Below are positions 43,029 to 52,782 of a stretch of DNA of 64,000 nucleotides, piece by piece. The position numbers were made by a program, and so were the translations under genes. Source of the DNA: Rhodoluna limnophila (GTDB lineage: Bacteria; Actinomycetota; Actinomycetes; Actinomycetales; Microbacteriaceae); contig CAMCXL010000008.1 in assembly GCA_945883505.1 (NCBI GenBank), positions 1 to 64,000 of the forward strand, read 5' to 3'. Numbering within the stretch: position 1 is the first letter of the stretch; each line of letters opens with the position of its first letter. The notes below the pieces were generated by a model. That model was not told where the DNA came from and searched no databases. It worked only from the letters and a program-made list of their open reading frames with translations.

Positions 43029-44179
43029 GCTCGGTTGCTAGTGAGGCTGCGGCAGAGGGCTTCCTGACTCGGTTTGGGTCTAAGCCGGAAGGAGTCTGGT
43101 CAGCGCCAGGACGAGTAAATCTGATTGGTGAGCACACCGACTACAACGAAGGCTTCGTACTCCCGTTCGCAATCAACCGGCGCACCTTTGCAGCACTAGG
43201 GCTAAGAACTGATGGCATAGCTCGTGTGGCATCAAGTTTCACCGATGAAGTGGTCGAGATAGAGCTAGCAAAGATCTCAAACCAAAGCGTTGCTGGTTGG
43301 TCTGGCTACCCGCTGGGAGTTGCCTGGGCATTGATTCAAGCAGGAGCTAAACCGCAGGGGTTTGATTTATTCGTGGACTCCAACGTTCCAGTTGGAGCTG
43401 GGCTTTCTTCTTCTGCCGCCATCGAGTGCTCGGTGGCTCTTGGCCTGAACGACCTTTGGGGTTCAGGACTTGCCAAAAGTGCCTTAGCAAAAATTGGCCA
43501 GCGCGCTGAAAACGAAATAGTTGGTGCCCCAACCGGAATCATGGATCAGACCGCTTCACTGTTTGGTGTCTTGGATCACGTGGTGTTTTTAGATTGCAGA
43601 TCACTGGTAGCCGAAGCCATTCCGCTTGGACTCAAGCGAGCAGGTCTCGAAATAGTTGTTATGGACACCAAAGTTTCACATCGTTTGGTCGATGGAGGTT
43701 ATGCCGCACGCCGTGCGGCTTGTGAGAGCGGAGCTCGTGAGCTTGGAGTTTCTTCCCTGAGAGATCTTGAGACCGCAGATTTGAATCGAGCCAAGCAATT
43801 ACTGGACCCGGTGGTTTTCAAAAGGGTGTCTCACGTGGTAACTGAAAACGCTCGAGTGGTGGAAACTGTTCAGCTCCTAAAAGATTCGGGACCGCTGGCA
43901 ATTGGAGCACAGCTTTATGCCTCGCACGAATCTATGCGCGATGACTTTGAGATTTCAATCGAAGAACTTGATTGCGCTGTGGAGGTTTCTCTAAGCTCTG
44001 GGGCAATTGGAGCCCGCATGACCGGCGGTGGCTTTGGCGGGGCGGCAATTGCCCTAATCGAGACAAGCAAGATAGCTGCCCTGGAAGAGGCTGTAGCCAA
44101 AGAGTTTGCGGACCTGGGCTTTGCTAAACCTGAGCTATTTAGCGTCTTTGCTGATGATGGCGCTAGGCGCGAAAGCTAG
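43025..44179 (+). CDS. galK: Galactokinase
   Basis: 384 residues, TTG start overlapping the galT stop (TTGA). GHMP kinase: galactose motif GRVNLIGEHTDYNEGFVLPF, ATP-binding PVGAGLSSSAAIECSVAL and C-terminal MTGGGFGGAAIALI. It phosphorylates galactose at C1. With galT it handles galactose, which the neighbouring CUT2 importer may also transport. No galE is in the window. The 3' end overlaps pncA (opposite strand) by 4 bases. Confidence 0.95.
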   Translation: MSSVASEAAAEGFLTRFGSKPEGVWSAPGRVNLIGEHTDYNEGFVLPFAINRRTFAALGLRTDGIARVASSFTDEVVEIELAKISNQSVAGWSGYPLGVAWALIQAGAKPQGFDLFVDSNVPVGAGLSSSAAIECSVALGLNDLWGSGLAKSALAKIGQRAENEIVGAPTGIMDQTASLFGVLDHVVFLDCRSLVAEAIPLGLKRAGLEIVVMDTKVSHRLVDGGYAARRAACESGARELGVSSLRDLETADLNRAKQLLDPVVFKRVSHVVTENARVVETVQLLKDSGPLAIGAQLYASHESMRDDFEISIEELDCAVEVSLSSGAIGARMTGGGFGGAAIALIETSKIAALEEAVAKEFADLGFAKPELFSVFADDGARRES

Positions 44180-44754
44180 GCGCTTGCTATAACTTCGATG
44201 CCATCGTCGATCATTCGATCGATAGCTTGCTCGGTGCTTTCAGCAGATACTCCTGCGGTCAGTGAACTAATAACTCGAACCTTGAGGCCGTGTTTTTTAG
44301 CATCGGTGGCACTGGCCAGAACGCAGTGATCGGTTGCGATACCCACCACATCAACCTCAGTTATTGATTTAGAAGACAGTAGGTCGGCAAAGCTCTGGCC
44401 GTTTTCTGTCACTCCCTCAAAGATTGAATAGCCGTTTTGTCCCTGGCCTTTATAGATATCGACATCAATTTTGTCGGTCGATAGGTTCGGGTGATACTTG
44501 GCGCCGTCAGTATCTGCCACACAGTGAATCGGCCAGGTGGTTGTGTAGTTGGGCTCTGAGCCAGCTTCGGCAAAGTGTCCGGAGTTTGTCCCCTCGGCAT
44601 CGTGCCAGTCTCTGGAGGCTGCCACCAGATCGTATTGGGCCGTTTCGAGGTAGCTGCTAATCTTGCCGGCAACTTGAGCTCCGCCAGCAACCGCTAATGC
44701 TCCGCCCTCGCAGAAATCATTTTGAACATCAATGACCAGAAGTGCTCGAGCCAT
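44176..44754 (-). CDS. pncA: Nicotinamidase, isochorismatase family
   Basis: 192 residues. It hydrolyses nicotinamide to nicotinic acid in NAD salvage. Catalytic D9 in LLVIDVQNDFCEGGALAV, the zinc-binding segment with D and H residues around SRDWHDAEGTNSGHF, the lysine in DIYKGQ and the nucleophile cysteine in GIATDHCVLASA complete the triad. It is the last of a leftward set behind the DacB-type gene (11-base gap). Confidence 0.93.
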   Translation of the reverse strand: MARALLVIDVQNDFCEGGALAVAGGAQVAGKISSYLETAQYDLVAASRDWHDAEGTNSGHFAEAGSEPNYTTTWPIHCVADTDGAKYHPNLSTDKIDVDIYKGQGQNGYSIFEGVTENGQSFADLLSSKSITEVDVVGIATDHCVLASATDAKKHGLKVRVISSLTAGVSAESTEQAIDRMIDDGIEVIASA

Positions 44755-44765
44755 AACTCAAACTC

Positions 44766-46157
44766 CTATTCGTTAGAAAGTTCATTGCCACAACGATAGA
44801 AAGCTGTGGCGAGGGTGTCAATCGCGGTTCTAACATCTGAGCCAACATCACCCAGAGCATAGATGGTGAAGGTCAGGGTAGTTCCATCCTTGGCGTTGAT
44901 TATTCCGTTTAGGGTGTGAACTCCGATGATGTAACCGTTCTTTGCAAAAATCTTTCCGGTGGCGTCCACGATGTCACCCTTGAAACGCCCTCCCAATGTT
45001 CCAGACTCACCGGCGATTGGTAAAGAGCGCTTGATCTGGCCGAAGTCGGCAAACTCCGCATTCACCAGTCTCATAAGCTCCGCCATGAACTTGGGAGAGA
45101 CCATGTTCAACTGAGATAGCCCAGAGGCATCCCGAACCTTGACACCGGTAAAGTCAAGGCCAGTGGTTCCAAGGGCACGCTTGAAAGCTCCATCAAATGA
45201 CTCGAAAGAACCGTCAAATCCAAGGTCTTTAGAAACTAGCTTCGCAATCATTTCGGATTCGATGTTCTCTGAGGTCTGAAGGATGTGTGTAATCCAGCGA
45301 CTCATCGGCTGAGATTGCACCGAAGCAATCTCAACAAATCCAGTGGGGGTTGGGCTTTCAACTAGAAGAGCGGTCTGGGCGAAATCGCCCAGCTCCTTCT
45401 TGAAAGCCTCCCCTGCACTCAGAACCGGTCTTCCGGTTTTGGGAGAGGTAAAGGCTTGCGGCTTCACCCGGTCACCATCGGTGATCAACGCGGTGACCTC
45501 GGAGATCCAGCCATCTTTCTGGTCCTTGCGAAGCCAGGAGCTTTCCCAAGCAGAGCCACCAAACATTGTCGAGTCAAGAATGATTTCATCGATTTGAGTC
45601 ACGTTGTTACGCTCTGCCCAAACCCGAACCTGGGTTGCAAGAGTTGAAAGCTTTGGTGCGTCGCGATAAACAGATTGGGCTCCAACTGGGGTTTTGGAAA
45701 GAGTCACGTCTCCGCCACCAACTAACGAGATAACGCTTTTTGAGTTGGGGTCAGAAAAAACTTTTGTTGTGGCGCGGAAGTTTGGACCCACGGTCATCAA
45801 GGCCGCAGCAGCCGTGAGGGTTTTCATAACCGATGCTGTTGCGGCTGGTTTGTTGGCATCTCGATCGTAAAGAACTTCGCCAGTTTCGGCGTTTAGAACA
45901 ACCGCCTGCAGTGTTCCAAGGGAAGGATTGCTAGCTTCTTCGGCAACCGAGCAAGTCTTGATCGGAGTTTGACTTGCGGTTGGCGTTGGAGACACAGTTG
46001 CGGTTTCGGTTGGAGTCTCTGATATTTCGGGAGCCGCGCTTTGGCCCTCAGAGGATACGGCGAAACCACCGATGATGAGGGTAAGCACCACAAGACCCGA
46101 ACCGGATCCGATTAGAACTTCTCTAAGGTAGGGAAACTTATCTGCTAACTTGGCCAA
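44766..46157 (-). CDS. D-Ala-D-Ala carboxypeptidase, PBP4/DacB type, with altered KTG motif
   Basis: 463 residues. N-terminal membrane anchor (about 16-36) and a Thr/Pro/Ser-rich linker precede the peptidase. Active-site SVMK (S109, K112) and SEN (S296-N298) are intact, with DASGLSQLN following. The third motif, normally KTG, is KNG (K406-G408) at the expected distance of 110 residues from SEN. The family (peptidase S13) trims peptidoglycan stem peptides outside the membrane. The Thr-to-Asn change could reduce or shift activity. A second S13 paralogue with an intact KTG lies 3 kb away. Divergence between the two is high, so duplication is old. Confidence 0.88.
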   Translation of the reverse strand: MAKLADKFPYLREVLIGSGSGLVVLTLIIGGFAVSSEGQSAAPEISETPTETATVSPTPTASQTPIKTCSVAEEASNPSLGTLQAVVLNAETGEVLYDRDANKPAATASVMKTLTAAAALMTVGPNFRATTKVFSDPNSKSVISLVGGGDVTLSKTPVGAQSVYRDAPKLSTLATQVRVWAERNNVTQIDEIILDSTMFGGSAWESSWLRKDQKDGWISEVTALITDGDRVKPQAFTSPKTGRPVLSAGEAFKKELGDFAQTALLVESPTPTGFVEIASVQSQPMSRWITHILQTSENIESEMIAKLVSKDLGFDGSFESFDGAFKRALGTTGLDFTGVKVRDASGLSQLNMVSPKFMAELMRLVNAEFADFGQIKRSLPIAGESGTLGGRFKGDIVDATGKIFAKNGYIIGVHTLNGIINAKDGTTLTFTIYALGDVGSDVRTAIDTLATAFYRCGNELSNE

Positions 46158-46162
46158 CTTGG

Positions 46163-47146
46163 CTAAACTCCTGAATACTCGATACCGGTTTGCTGCCTGA
46201 TCTGGTCCATAACTTCCATAATCTCTATGGTTTCATCCAGACTCATGATTGGGGACTGCCTTAGTCCAGCTCGAATGCAACGTTGCACCTCAAGGGCTTG
46301 ATACTGCATGCCCCGCCCCTCAATATTACCTTCGTAGCGGTATAGAACCTCGTCGTCCATGTCGTAAACAGTGAACGAGCTGTGCTCGTAGAACGGCTTG
46401 TCGAGCTCGATTCTTCCCTTATGCCCTAGCAGCGCAGCTTGAACCGGGCCGTTGACTCGAAGACTTGCGTGAATTACAGCTTGTCGACCCTCAGCATATT
46501 CAAAGATTGCAGCCACCGATTCATCTATGTTTCCGGGCATTAGAACGGCGGATGCCTTGATTGTTTCTGGCATTCCAAAGACTCGGTGGGCAAATGATAT
46601 TGGGTACACACCTAGATCGATCAACGATCCTCCCCCGAGGCCCGAGTCGTGAAGTCTTGGAGCCTTTTGCTTCGGAAGGTATTGGTTGTGATCGGCAATC
46701 ACATAAAGCGGCTTGCCAATAAGTCCTTCTTTGACTTTTTCAAAAAGGGCAACGTGGTTTGGTAAGAACCTCGTCCACATCGCCTCCATTAGAAAGACAT
46801 CTTGTTGCTTAGCAAGGGCGGCAAGCTGCTTAGCCTGATTGGCATCCAAAGTGAAAGGCTTTTCTAAAAGCACATGCTTACCGGCCGAAAGGGCAAGTTT
46901 GGCATTTTCGAAGTGGGCGTTGTGTGTGGTTGCGATGTAGATCACATCGAGATCTTTATCCGCAACCAGCTCCTCGTAGCTACCGTAGGCTTTTGGAATC
47001 GAGTGAGCCTTGGCATAAGAGGTTGCTCGATCCTGTGATCTAGAACCCACCGCATCAAAGGAAATCCCAACCAGAGCAAAATCTTTCAGGATAGTTAGGG
47101 TTATGCCACCCGGTCCCATCATGCCCCAGCGCAGGTTTTCGGTCAT
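46163..47146 (-). CDS. Gfo/Idh/MocA family oxidoreductase
   Basis: 327 residues from the ATG of MTENLRWGMMGPGGI, which has GAGGG about 9 bases upstream; another ATG five codons earlier is possible. N-terminal Rossmann domain (WGMMGPGGI, DVIYIATTHNAHFENA) and the hallmark GKHVLLEKPF, followed by the C-terminal beta-sheet domain (GGGSLIDLGVYPISFAHRVF). These enzymes oxidise or reduce sugars, inositols or dihydrodiols with NAD(P). The substrate is unknown. It lies 5 bases upstream of the DacB-type gene on the same strand. Confidence 0.9.
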   Translation of the reverse strand: MTENLRWGMMGPGGITLTILKDFALVGISFDAVGSRSQDRATSYAKAHSIPKAYGSYEELVADKDLDVIYIATTHNAHFENAKLALSAGKHVLLEKPFTLDANQAKQLAALAKQQDVFLMEAMWTRFLPNHVALFEKVKEGLIGKPLYVIADHNQYLPKQKAPRLHDSGLGGGSLIDLGVYPISFAHRVFGMPETIKASAVLMPGNIDESVAAIFEYAEGRQAVIHASLRVNGPVQAALLGHKGRIELDKPFYEHSSFTVYDMDDEVLYRYEGNIEGRGMQYQALEVQRCIRAGLRQSPIMSLDETIEIMEVMDQIRQQTGIEYSGV

Positions 47147-47194
47147 CAGTTTTACCCTCACTTATCTTGTTTGACTAAAGCTTAGACTGAAGGC

Positions 47195-47743
47195 ATGCGC
47201 CTAAAATCCTCCATCGCCTTAGCCCTTCTTGGCGCATTGGTGTTAACTCCTGCTGCAAGTGCGCACGATCTGCTGGTTGACATCTCTCCAGCTGGATCCG
47301 GGGTGGTCACTGAGGCAAGCTTCGAGGCCAAGCTAACTTTCAACAATCCCCTGCTGGTAGTTACCGGAGAATCGAATGCAAAGCTTGAGACAAAACTTGT
47401 CGGGCAAGATAGCTGGATAAGTCACGAGGTTTTGGTTTCCGATCGAATCCTTACTGCTCGAGTTTCACTAACCGAGTCAGGTCAATACAATCTGCGCTGG
47501 AGTGTTGTTTCATCTGATGGTCACCCAATTAGCGGTGAGTCCACTTTCGTCCTGGATATAAAAGCCCCGGCTGAAGCTGCCGATGAATCTCCCGAGAGCG
47601 TTATTGCCCCTAGCCCAACCGAAGTCCTAGCTGATGCTGATCGCTCGCTAGTGGGATTTTATCTGGGCCTTGCGATGGTGGTCTTGGGGGTAATCTTTGC
47701 CCCAATAGGACTAATGATCAGAGCTCGCGCTAAGAAGTCCTAG
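47195..47743 (+). CDS. CopC-domain copper-binding protein
   Basis: 182 residues. Signal peptide ending ASA, leaving an N-terminal histidine (HDLLVDISPAG) as in CopC copper(II) sites. The beta-barrel domain ends with the conserved WSVVSSDGHPISGESTFVL. A C-terminal membrane helix (about 155-176) and RARAKK anchor it. CopC/YcnI-type proteins carry copper to an importer (CopD/YcnJ) or buffer it outside the cell. No CopD gene is adjacent. The 3' end overlaps aspA by 14 bases. Confidence 0.88.
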   Translation: MRLKSSIALALLGALVLTPAASAHDLLVDISPAGSGVVTEASFEAKLTFNNPLLVVTGESNAKLETKLVGQDSWISHEVLVSDRILTARVSLTESGQYNLRWSVVSSDGHPISGESTFVLDIKAPAEAADESPESVIAPSPTEVLADADRSLVGFYLGLAMVVLGVIFAPIGLMIRARAKKS

Positions 47744-49133
47744 GACGAACCAGCGCGTCAATGTTGCCAAGCAATTCATCGAACTGAGCCTCGGTCATTA
47801 AAGCTAGCTCCAAAACAACTTGCCTTACGCTAGTGCCATCCGACAGCGCCTTCTGGGCAACAATGGTTGCGTTTTCATATCCAAGCACCGGAGATATTGC
47901 AGTCACCAGTCCAATGGATTGCTCAACGCTCAAGCGAAGTTTTTCCACGTTAGCTGTGATGCCCGAAACACAGGCGTCAGCTAAGACATAACAGCCCTGT
48001 CGAAGTTGGGTGATGCTCATCATGAGAGCGCGACACATGATGGGCTCAAAGGCGTTGAGCTGAAGCTGGCCAGCTTCAGCAGCCATTGTTACAGTCACGT
48101 CATATCCGATAACCGCAAAGGCAATCTGGTTCACAACTTCAGGGATTACTGGATTTACTTTACCCGGCATTATGGAAGAACCGGCTTGCCTTGGAGGTAA
48201 GTTAATCTCGTCGAAACCGGCACGCGGTCCACTGCTTAGAAGTCTTAGGTCGTTCGAGGTTTTTGAAAGCTTCACGGCAATGCGCTTCAGAACTCCAGAA
48301 ACCATCACAAACACACCGGCATCCTGAGTTGCCTCGACCATGTCTTCAGCTACTACAAACTCAAAACCAGAAATCTCAGAAAGAATTGTGCAGACTGTTT
48401 GTGAATAACCAGCTGGAGCATTGAGCCCGGTACCGATTGCTGTTCCACCCAGGTTAATCTCTCGAAGCAGTGGAACTACTTCCTTGAGCCTTTGAATGTC
48501 CTCCATGGTCATTCTTGAAAAGGTTGCAAACTCTTGACCCAAAGTCATGGGGACGGCATCCTGCAACTGAGTTCGGCCCATTTTGATTACGTCTCTAAAC
48601 TCATCGGCCTTGCTCTGAAAAGCGTTCTGTAGGTGAGCCATCGCCTTTAGCAGTTCACCAATTTCAATAATTAGCGCAAGCTTTAGAGCCGTTGGATATA
48701 CGTCATTGGTTGACTGAGACATATTTACGTGATTTAGCGGGTGAACAATTGAGTAGTCGCCCTTAGATCCACCCAGGTGCTCAATTGCTCGGTTTGCAAT
48801 AACCTCGTTGGCATTCATGTTGGTCGAGGTTCCAGCCCCGCCCTGAATGGCGTCCACCACAAACTCAGTGTCAAATTTCCCCGCCGCTACTTCCTCACAG
48901 GCTTTTGAAATCGCCTCGCTGATCTTTGCATCAAGTTCTCCGAGGGCCAGGTTGGCTTTGGCGGCAGCTTGTTTGACAATAGCCAGAGCCTGAATCAAGG
49001 AGCGGTAGTGCCCAATGGGCACTCCGGATATTGGAAAGTTATCTACTGCCCTAGCGGTGTGGACACCCCAATAGGCGTCAATCGGGACTTGGTAATTGCC
49101 GAGCAGATCATGCTCAAGCCTCGTTGCTGACAT
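47730..49133 (-). CDS. aspA: Aspartate ammonia-lyase
   Basis: 467 residues, usual size for AspA. Seen: LGNYQVPIDAYWGVHTARAV, the Thr-rich segment QGGAGTSTNMNANEVIANRA, HPLNHVNMSQSTNDVYPTA and the flexible signature loop GSSIMPGKVNPVIPEVVNQ. The sequence fits aspartase better than class II fumarase (YWGVHTARAVDNFPIS start). It releases ammonia from aspartate to give fumarate, useful for growth on amino acids. Solitary, followed upstream by the second DacB-type gene. Confidence 0.92.
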   Translation of the reverse strand: MSATRLEHDLLGNYQVPIDAYWGVHTARAVDNFPISGVPIGHYRSLIQALAIVKQAAAKANLALGELDAKISEAISKACEEVAAGKFDTEFVVDAIQGGAGTSTNMNANEVIANRAIEHLGGSKGDYSIVHPLNHVNMSQSTNDVYPTALKLALIIEIGELLKAMAHLQNAFQSKADEFRDVIKMGRTQLQDAVPMTLGQEFATFSRMTMEDIQRLKEVVPLLREINLGGTAIGTGLNAPAGYSQTVCTILSEISGFEFVVAEDMVEATQDAGVFVMVSGVLKRIAVKLSKTSNDLRLLSSGPRAGFDEINLPPRQAGSSIMPGKVNPVIPEVVNQIAFAVIGYDVTVTMAAEAGQLQLNAFEPIMCRALMMSITQLRQGCYVLADACVSGITANVEKLRLSVEQSIGLVTAISPVLGYENATIVAQKALSDGTSVRQVVLELALMTEAQFDELLGNIDALVRPRTS

Positions 49134-49154
49134 ATCTCGATTCTGTCATGAAAG

Positions 49155-50495
49155 CTAACTGGTTAGGCTTGCCCCGCAGGTATAAAGCCTTGCCACCACG
49201 CGGTCAATTGCACCCTGGGCTGTGTAGGTGACCGAAACTCCATTTTCTTTATCTGCTCCAGCAAAGATTGCAAATGCCAAGCGTGAGCCATCAGCTGCAT
49301 TGACTATTCCATTTAGTCCATACAGACCTGGGATGTATCCGGTTTTAGCAATCACGTTTCCGCGTGCGATTGCCGAGGCTCCCTGGAATCGATATCTTAA
49401 CGTTCCAGTTTGCCCGGCGATTGGCATCCACTGTTTCAAAACATCCAAACCGTTTTGAGCTTTCGCTACCTTGACCATCAGGTTTGCAAGTAGCTTGGCG
49501 TGAACGCGATTACCATCTGAAAGTCCTGATGCATCGCGAATAACCAATGCTTTTGGTTTTAGGCCAATTTGCCGAAGCGACTGCTTGATCACTTTATTGG
49601 CACCATCGATACTTCCTTCAAATCCGGCAGCTTTCGCAGCGTGACGAGCAATGAACTCGGCCCCGGTGTTATCGGAGTGAGTGAGCATATGCCCAAGCCA
49701 ACTTTCTCTCATCTCCTGCGATTGAACTTCGCCGATCACGTAGGCATCGGTTGGGGTATCCCCCAGAACCAGTTCGGCATCGACTGCTCGATCGCCTAGA
49801 AATGTCCTGAAAGCTTTTCCTGCAGTCATGACAGGATCTGGTCCTCGTCTAAAGCTGTATCCAGACACCAACCGATTGGGCTGCACTCGATCGCCGTCGG
49901 CTTGAATCGAGCTGATGTTTGATACGTACCCGAGGGTTCGATACTTCGCGGGCCAGTCTGGGTTCCACTTCTCTCCGGTAAAAAATGAATCGTCAAGAAT
50001 GATTTTTGTGATCGGAAGATCTGGGCTTAGTTGTTCGAGGGCCTGCCTGGCAAGAGTTCTAATCCTTGGCGGCTTGGAATAAACACTTGATTCACCCGGC
50101 ACCAGTCGAGACAGTGTGAAATCCCCGCCGCCTTTGAAGACCAGAGTTGATGGTTCAGATGGGGTGGCTAGCACCTGGGTCACAGCTCGATACTCGGCTG
50201 GAAGAGTCTGTAAAGCAGCCACCGCGGTCAAAGTCTTGATCACCGAGGCGGAGGGTGTGAGCTCTTTGCCCAAAACATCAATCAGCACTTCTCCGGTGTC
50301 AACATTGACTACATAGGCATGGAATTTGCCTAAGGTTTTTTGACGCATCGCCTTGTTGGCTGTGCAGGCAACCGGAGCAGTAGCAGCCTCGGTTGATTGT
50401 TCCTCGGGGTTTGCAAAACTAACTTGGGCAACGGTTGCGCTCAGAACCAAAGATAAGGTTCCAGCCAATAGGGTCTGCCAGATATTTTTGCGCAT
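49155..50495 (-). CDS. dacB: D-Ala-D-Ala carboxypeptidase, PBP4/DacB type
   Basis: 446 residues. Signal peptide (1-29, ending VSFA). Peptidase S13 motifs are all present: SVIK (S84, K87), HSDNTGAEF for SxN, DASGLSDGNRV and KTG in VIAKTGYIPGLYG. It acts outside the membrane on peptidoglycan stem peptides as DD-carboxypeptidase/endopeptidase. Unlike the paralogue at 44.8-46.2 kb it lacks a long Thr/Pro linker and has the canonical KTG. It lies 21 bases after aspA on the same strand. Confidence 0.93.
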   Translation of the reverse strand: MRKNIWQTLLAGTLSLVLSATVAQVSFANPEEQSTEAATAPVACTANKAMRQKTLGKFHAYVVNVDTGEVLIDVLGKELTPSASVIKTLTAVAALQTLPAEYRAVTQVLATPSEPSTLVFKGGGDFTLSRLVPGESSVYSKPPRIRTLARQALEQLSPDLPITKIILDDSFFTGEKWNPDWPAKYRTLGYVSNISSIQADGDRVQPNRLVSGYSFRRGPDPVMTAGKAFRTFLGDRAVDAELVLGDTPTDAYVIGEVQSQEMRESWLGHMLTHSDNTGAEFIARHAAKAAGFEGSIDGANKVIKQSLRQIGLKPKALVIRDASGLSDGNRVHAKLLANLMVKVAKAQNGLDVLKQWMPIAGQTGTLRYRFQGASAIARGNVIAKTGYIPGLYGLNGIVNAADGSRLAFAIFAGADKENGVSVTYTAQGAIDRVVARLYTCGASLTS

Positions 50496-50563
50496 TAATA
50501 AAGGCTAAACGCCTGAAAGCTTGATGCCTTTTTACAACTCGCCCTTGAGCAAAATTAGATTTG

Positions 50564-51256
50564 CTACCAACCCATGCGGCAGAAGTCTTCTACCTTAGAA
50601 GTTCTTCCGGACACAATCATCACGTCACCAGCTGAAAGGACTGTTTCCGGGAAGGAGGGCATGTAACTTGACCCTTGCTTTCTGGTTGCCACAACAGTCA
50701 CTCCGTGGTTTGAGCGGAACTTCATATCCGCAAGAGTTTTACCATCAAAGCTGTCTGGGACCTCGGTCTTGGCCATAACAAAATCCTCATCCAACTGGAT
50801 GTAATCCAAGGACTCACCGCTAACCATGTGAGCAACTCTTTTACCCATGTCCATCTCCGGGAAGATGACGTGGTGAACACCAAGCTGCTCAAGAATTCGA
50901 CCGTGCGAAACACTTGTGGCCTTAGCCCAAACTTCTGGGACACCGAGCTGAAGAAGTAATGAGGCGGTCAGAATGGAAGCTTCTAGATCGCTACCGATTG
51001 CAACCACGGCTGAATCAAACTCGGCAATACCAAGTTCTCGGAGGGATGATTCATCAGTTGAATCGGCCTGAACCACATGGGTTAATGCCTCGGCGTTTGA
51101 CTGAACCAGTCTCTCGTCCGAGTCAATCCCCAGAACCTCACGCCCGGTCTTGACAAGCTCGAGTGCCAGGGCGGTTCCGAACCGGCCTAGGCCGATTACC
51201 GCAATCGTTGAAGCGCCGTGCTTTTTGCCCGTGCGCAGTTTTAGGCGACTAGCCAA
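50564..51256 (-). CDS. ktrA: Potassium channel/transporter regulatory subunit (KtrA/TrkA)
   Basis: 230 residues from TTG at 51256, which has GGAGAA 6 bases upstream; a longer frame to 51334 runs into the ktrB end without a ribosome site. N-terminal RCK Rossmann domain: STIAVIGLGRFGTALALELV, the acidic residue in VLGIDSDE, HVVQADSTDESSLRELGI and VVAIGSDLEASI. C-terminal TrkA_C domain follows from ~155. It gates KtrB in response to nucleotides. It is 83 bases downstream of ktrB. Confidence 0.93.
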   Translation of the reverse strand: MASRLKLRTGKKHGASTIAVIGLGRFGTALALELVKTGREVLGIDSDERLVQSNAEALTHVVQADSTDESSLRELGIAEFDSAVVAIGSDLEASILTASLLLQLGVPEVWAKATSVSHGRILEQLGVHHVIFPEMDMGKRVAHMVSGESLDYIQLDEDFVMAKTEVPDSFDGKTLADMKFRSNHGVTVVATRKQGSSYMPSFPETVLSAGDVMIVSGRTSKVEDFCRMGW

Positions 51257-51339
51257 TTTTGTTTCTCCAATCAGGTGATGCGAAGTAATCACTTCTAACA
51301 ATAACGATGTGGGTATTAAAGCCCTCAAGCTCAACCAGA

Positions 51340-52716
51340 TTAGCCAATTAGCGGCCTTTCCTTTGGTAGCTCAAAGTGTCGCTTGGTCTTTCGAAGGGCC
51401 AGCGAGGTGGCAACCACGATTGGACCAAGTCGACCAAAAAGCATCAGCAGTGACAGCAAGAACTTGGCGTGGTCTGGAAGATCCGGTGTGATTCCAGTTG
51501 AGAGCCCCACGGTTCCGGCTGCCGATATAACCTCAAAAACTAATTCATCGAGGGTGAAGTTTGTTGTGATTCGAAGCAAGAAAATCGCTCCGATCACAAC
51601 AAAGATGTAAAGAGTAACAATTGTCAGCGCCTGACGCTGCATCGATCTTGGTAGGCGACGGTTTCCAACATTCACCGCCGCGTCACCGCGAATCTCGGTG
51701 TAGACGATGTAGAGAAGCACTACAGCGGTGCCGATCTTGATACCACCGGCGGTTGACGCACTAGCGCCACCAATGAACATCAAGATATCCAAGCCAAGCC
51801 ATGTGCTTTCATACATCGCACCGATATCGATGGTGTTTAGACCGGTTGATCTAGGCATGGAGGATGTGAACATGCTCGCCATGATTTTCTGAATCGGATC
51901 GAGGGCACCGAGAGTCCTCGGGTTATCCCACTCCGAAATCGCAATACCGATTGCTCCAACAACCAGCAGGAATAAGCTTGCCCACAAAATAATGCGAGAG
52001 TTTAGGGACCACTGGGCAGGCATCGAATAGTCAGCGGCTTTCCCAATTAATTTGTAAACCCGCAACTTGAGGCGATCCCTAAGTTCTGCCATTACTGGAA
52101 ATCCAAATCCAGCCAGGGTGGAGATTAGGAAGACGGGGATAATGATCCAACCGTCATTGGCAAAGCCCATCAAGCTGTCGGTATAAAGAGTAAAGCCCGC
52201 TTGGTTGAATGCCGAGATTGCATGGAACCCGCCGTGGGCCAGCGCTTTATCGAAAGAGTAACCGTATTCGCCAAAGAAACGAATTGTAAGAAATAGAAAC
52301 AGCACCAGCTGGAAAAACAACATCAGCTTGGCAATGTTTTTTAGAAGAGTCCTGATGTCGGGCTGCTTGGTGGCAGATGATTCAGAGGTAGCCGAGATTC
52401 GGTTTTTGAGCGATACCCGACCTTCAATTAGGTAGCCAACCAAGGTTGCAAAACCGATGATTCCAAATCCACCGATTTGGATTAGAAAAGCCAAGATAAC
52501 GTGCCCGGTTGTGGACCAGTGAGTCTCGGAATCGAGAGTTGTTAGGCCCGTGACCGTGACCGCGGAGGTGGAGGTAAATAGTGCGTCAAAGAAGTTTGTG
52601 ACTGTTCCAGCCTTAGATGCAGCTGGCAACATCAGTAAAAAAGTGCCCAGAAGAATTAGGGCCGTAAAGGCTGCTGCAATTAACTGCGTTGAAGACAGCC
52701 TGGATAGTTTTGGCAT
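51340..52716 (-). CDS. ktrB: Potassium transporter membrane subunit (KtrB/TrkH)
   Basis: 458 residues from ATG at 52716 (MPKLSRLSSTQLIAAAF); an ATG five codons upstream is an alternative. Eight membrane helices with four pore loops; the first filter is TSTSAVTVTGLTT and the later ones include GGFHAISAFNQAGF, MPRSTGLNTID and SAAGTVGLSTG, each with the key glycine. With KtrA it forms a K+ (often Na+-coupled) uptake system. The gap upstream to the DUF2236 gene is 66 bases. Confidence 0.93.
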   Translation of the reverse strand: MPKLSRLSSTQLIAAAFTALILLGTFLLMLPAASKAGTVTNFFDALFTSTSAVTVTGLTTLDSETHWSTTGHVILAFLIQIGGFGIIGFATLVGYLIEGRVSLKNRISATSESSATKQPDIRTLLKNIAKLMLFFQLVLFLFLTIRFFGEYGYSFDKALAHGGFHAISAFNQAGFTLYTDSLMGFANDGWIIIPVFLISTLAGFGFPVMAELRDRLKLRVYKLIGKAADYSMPAQWSLNSRIILWASLFLLVVGAIGIAISEWDNPRTLGALDPIQKIMASMFTSSMPRSTGLNTIDIGAMYESTWLGLDILMFIGGASASTAGGIKIGTAVVLLYIVYTEIRGDAAVNVGNRRLPRSMQRQALTIVTLYIFVVIGAIFLLRITTNFTLDELVFEVISAAGTVGLSTGITPDLPDHAKFLLSLLMLFGRLGPIVVATSLALRKTKRHFELPKERPLIG

Positions 52717-52782
52717 TTCAAATAAAATCATACTCCTGCGCCCAAATCGCGCTAGGGGTTGGCTTTGGTTGGCGGTAGCTAG

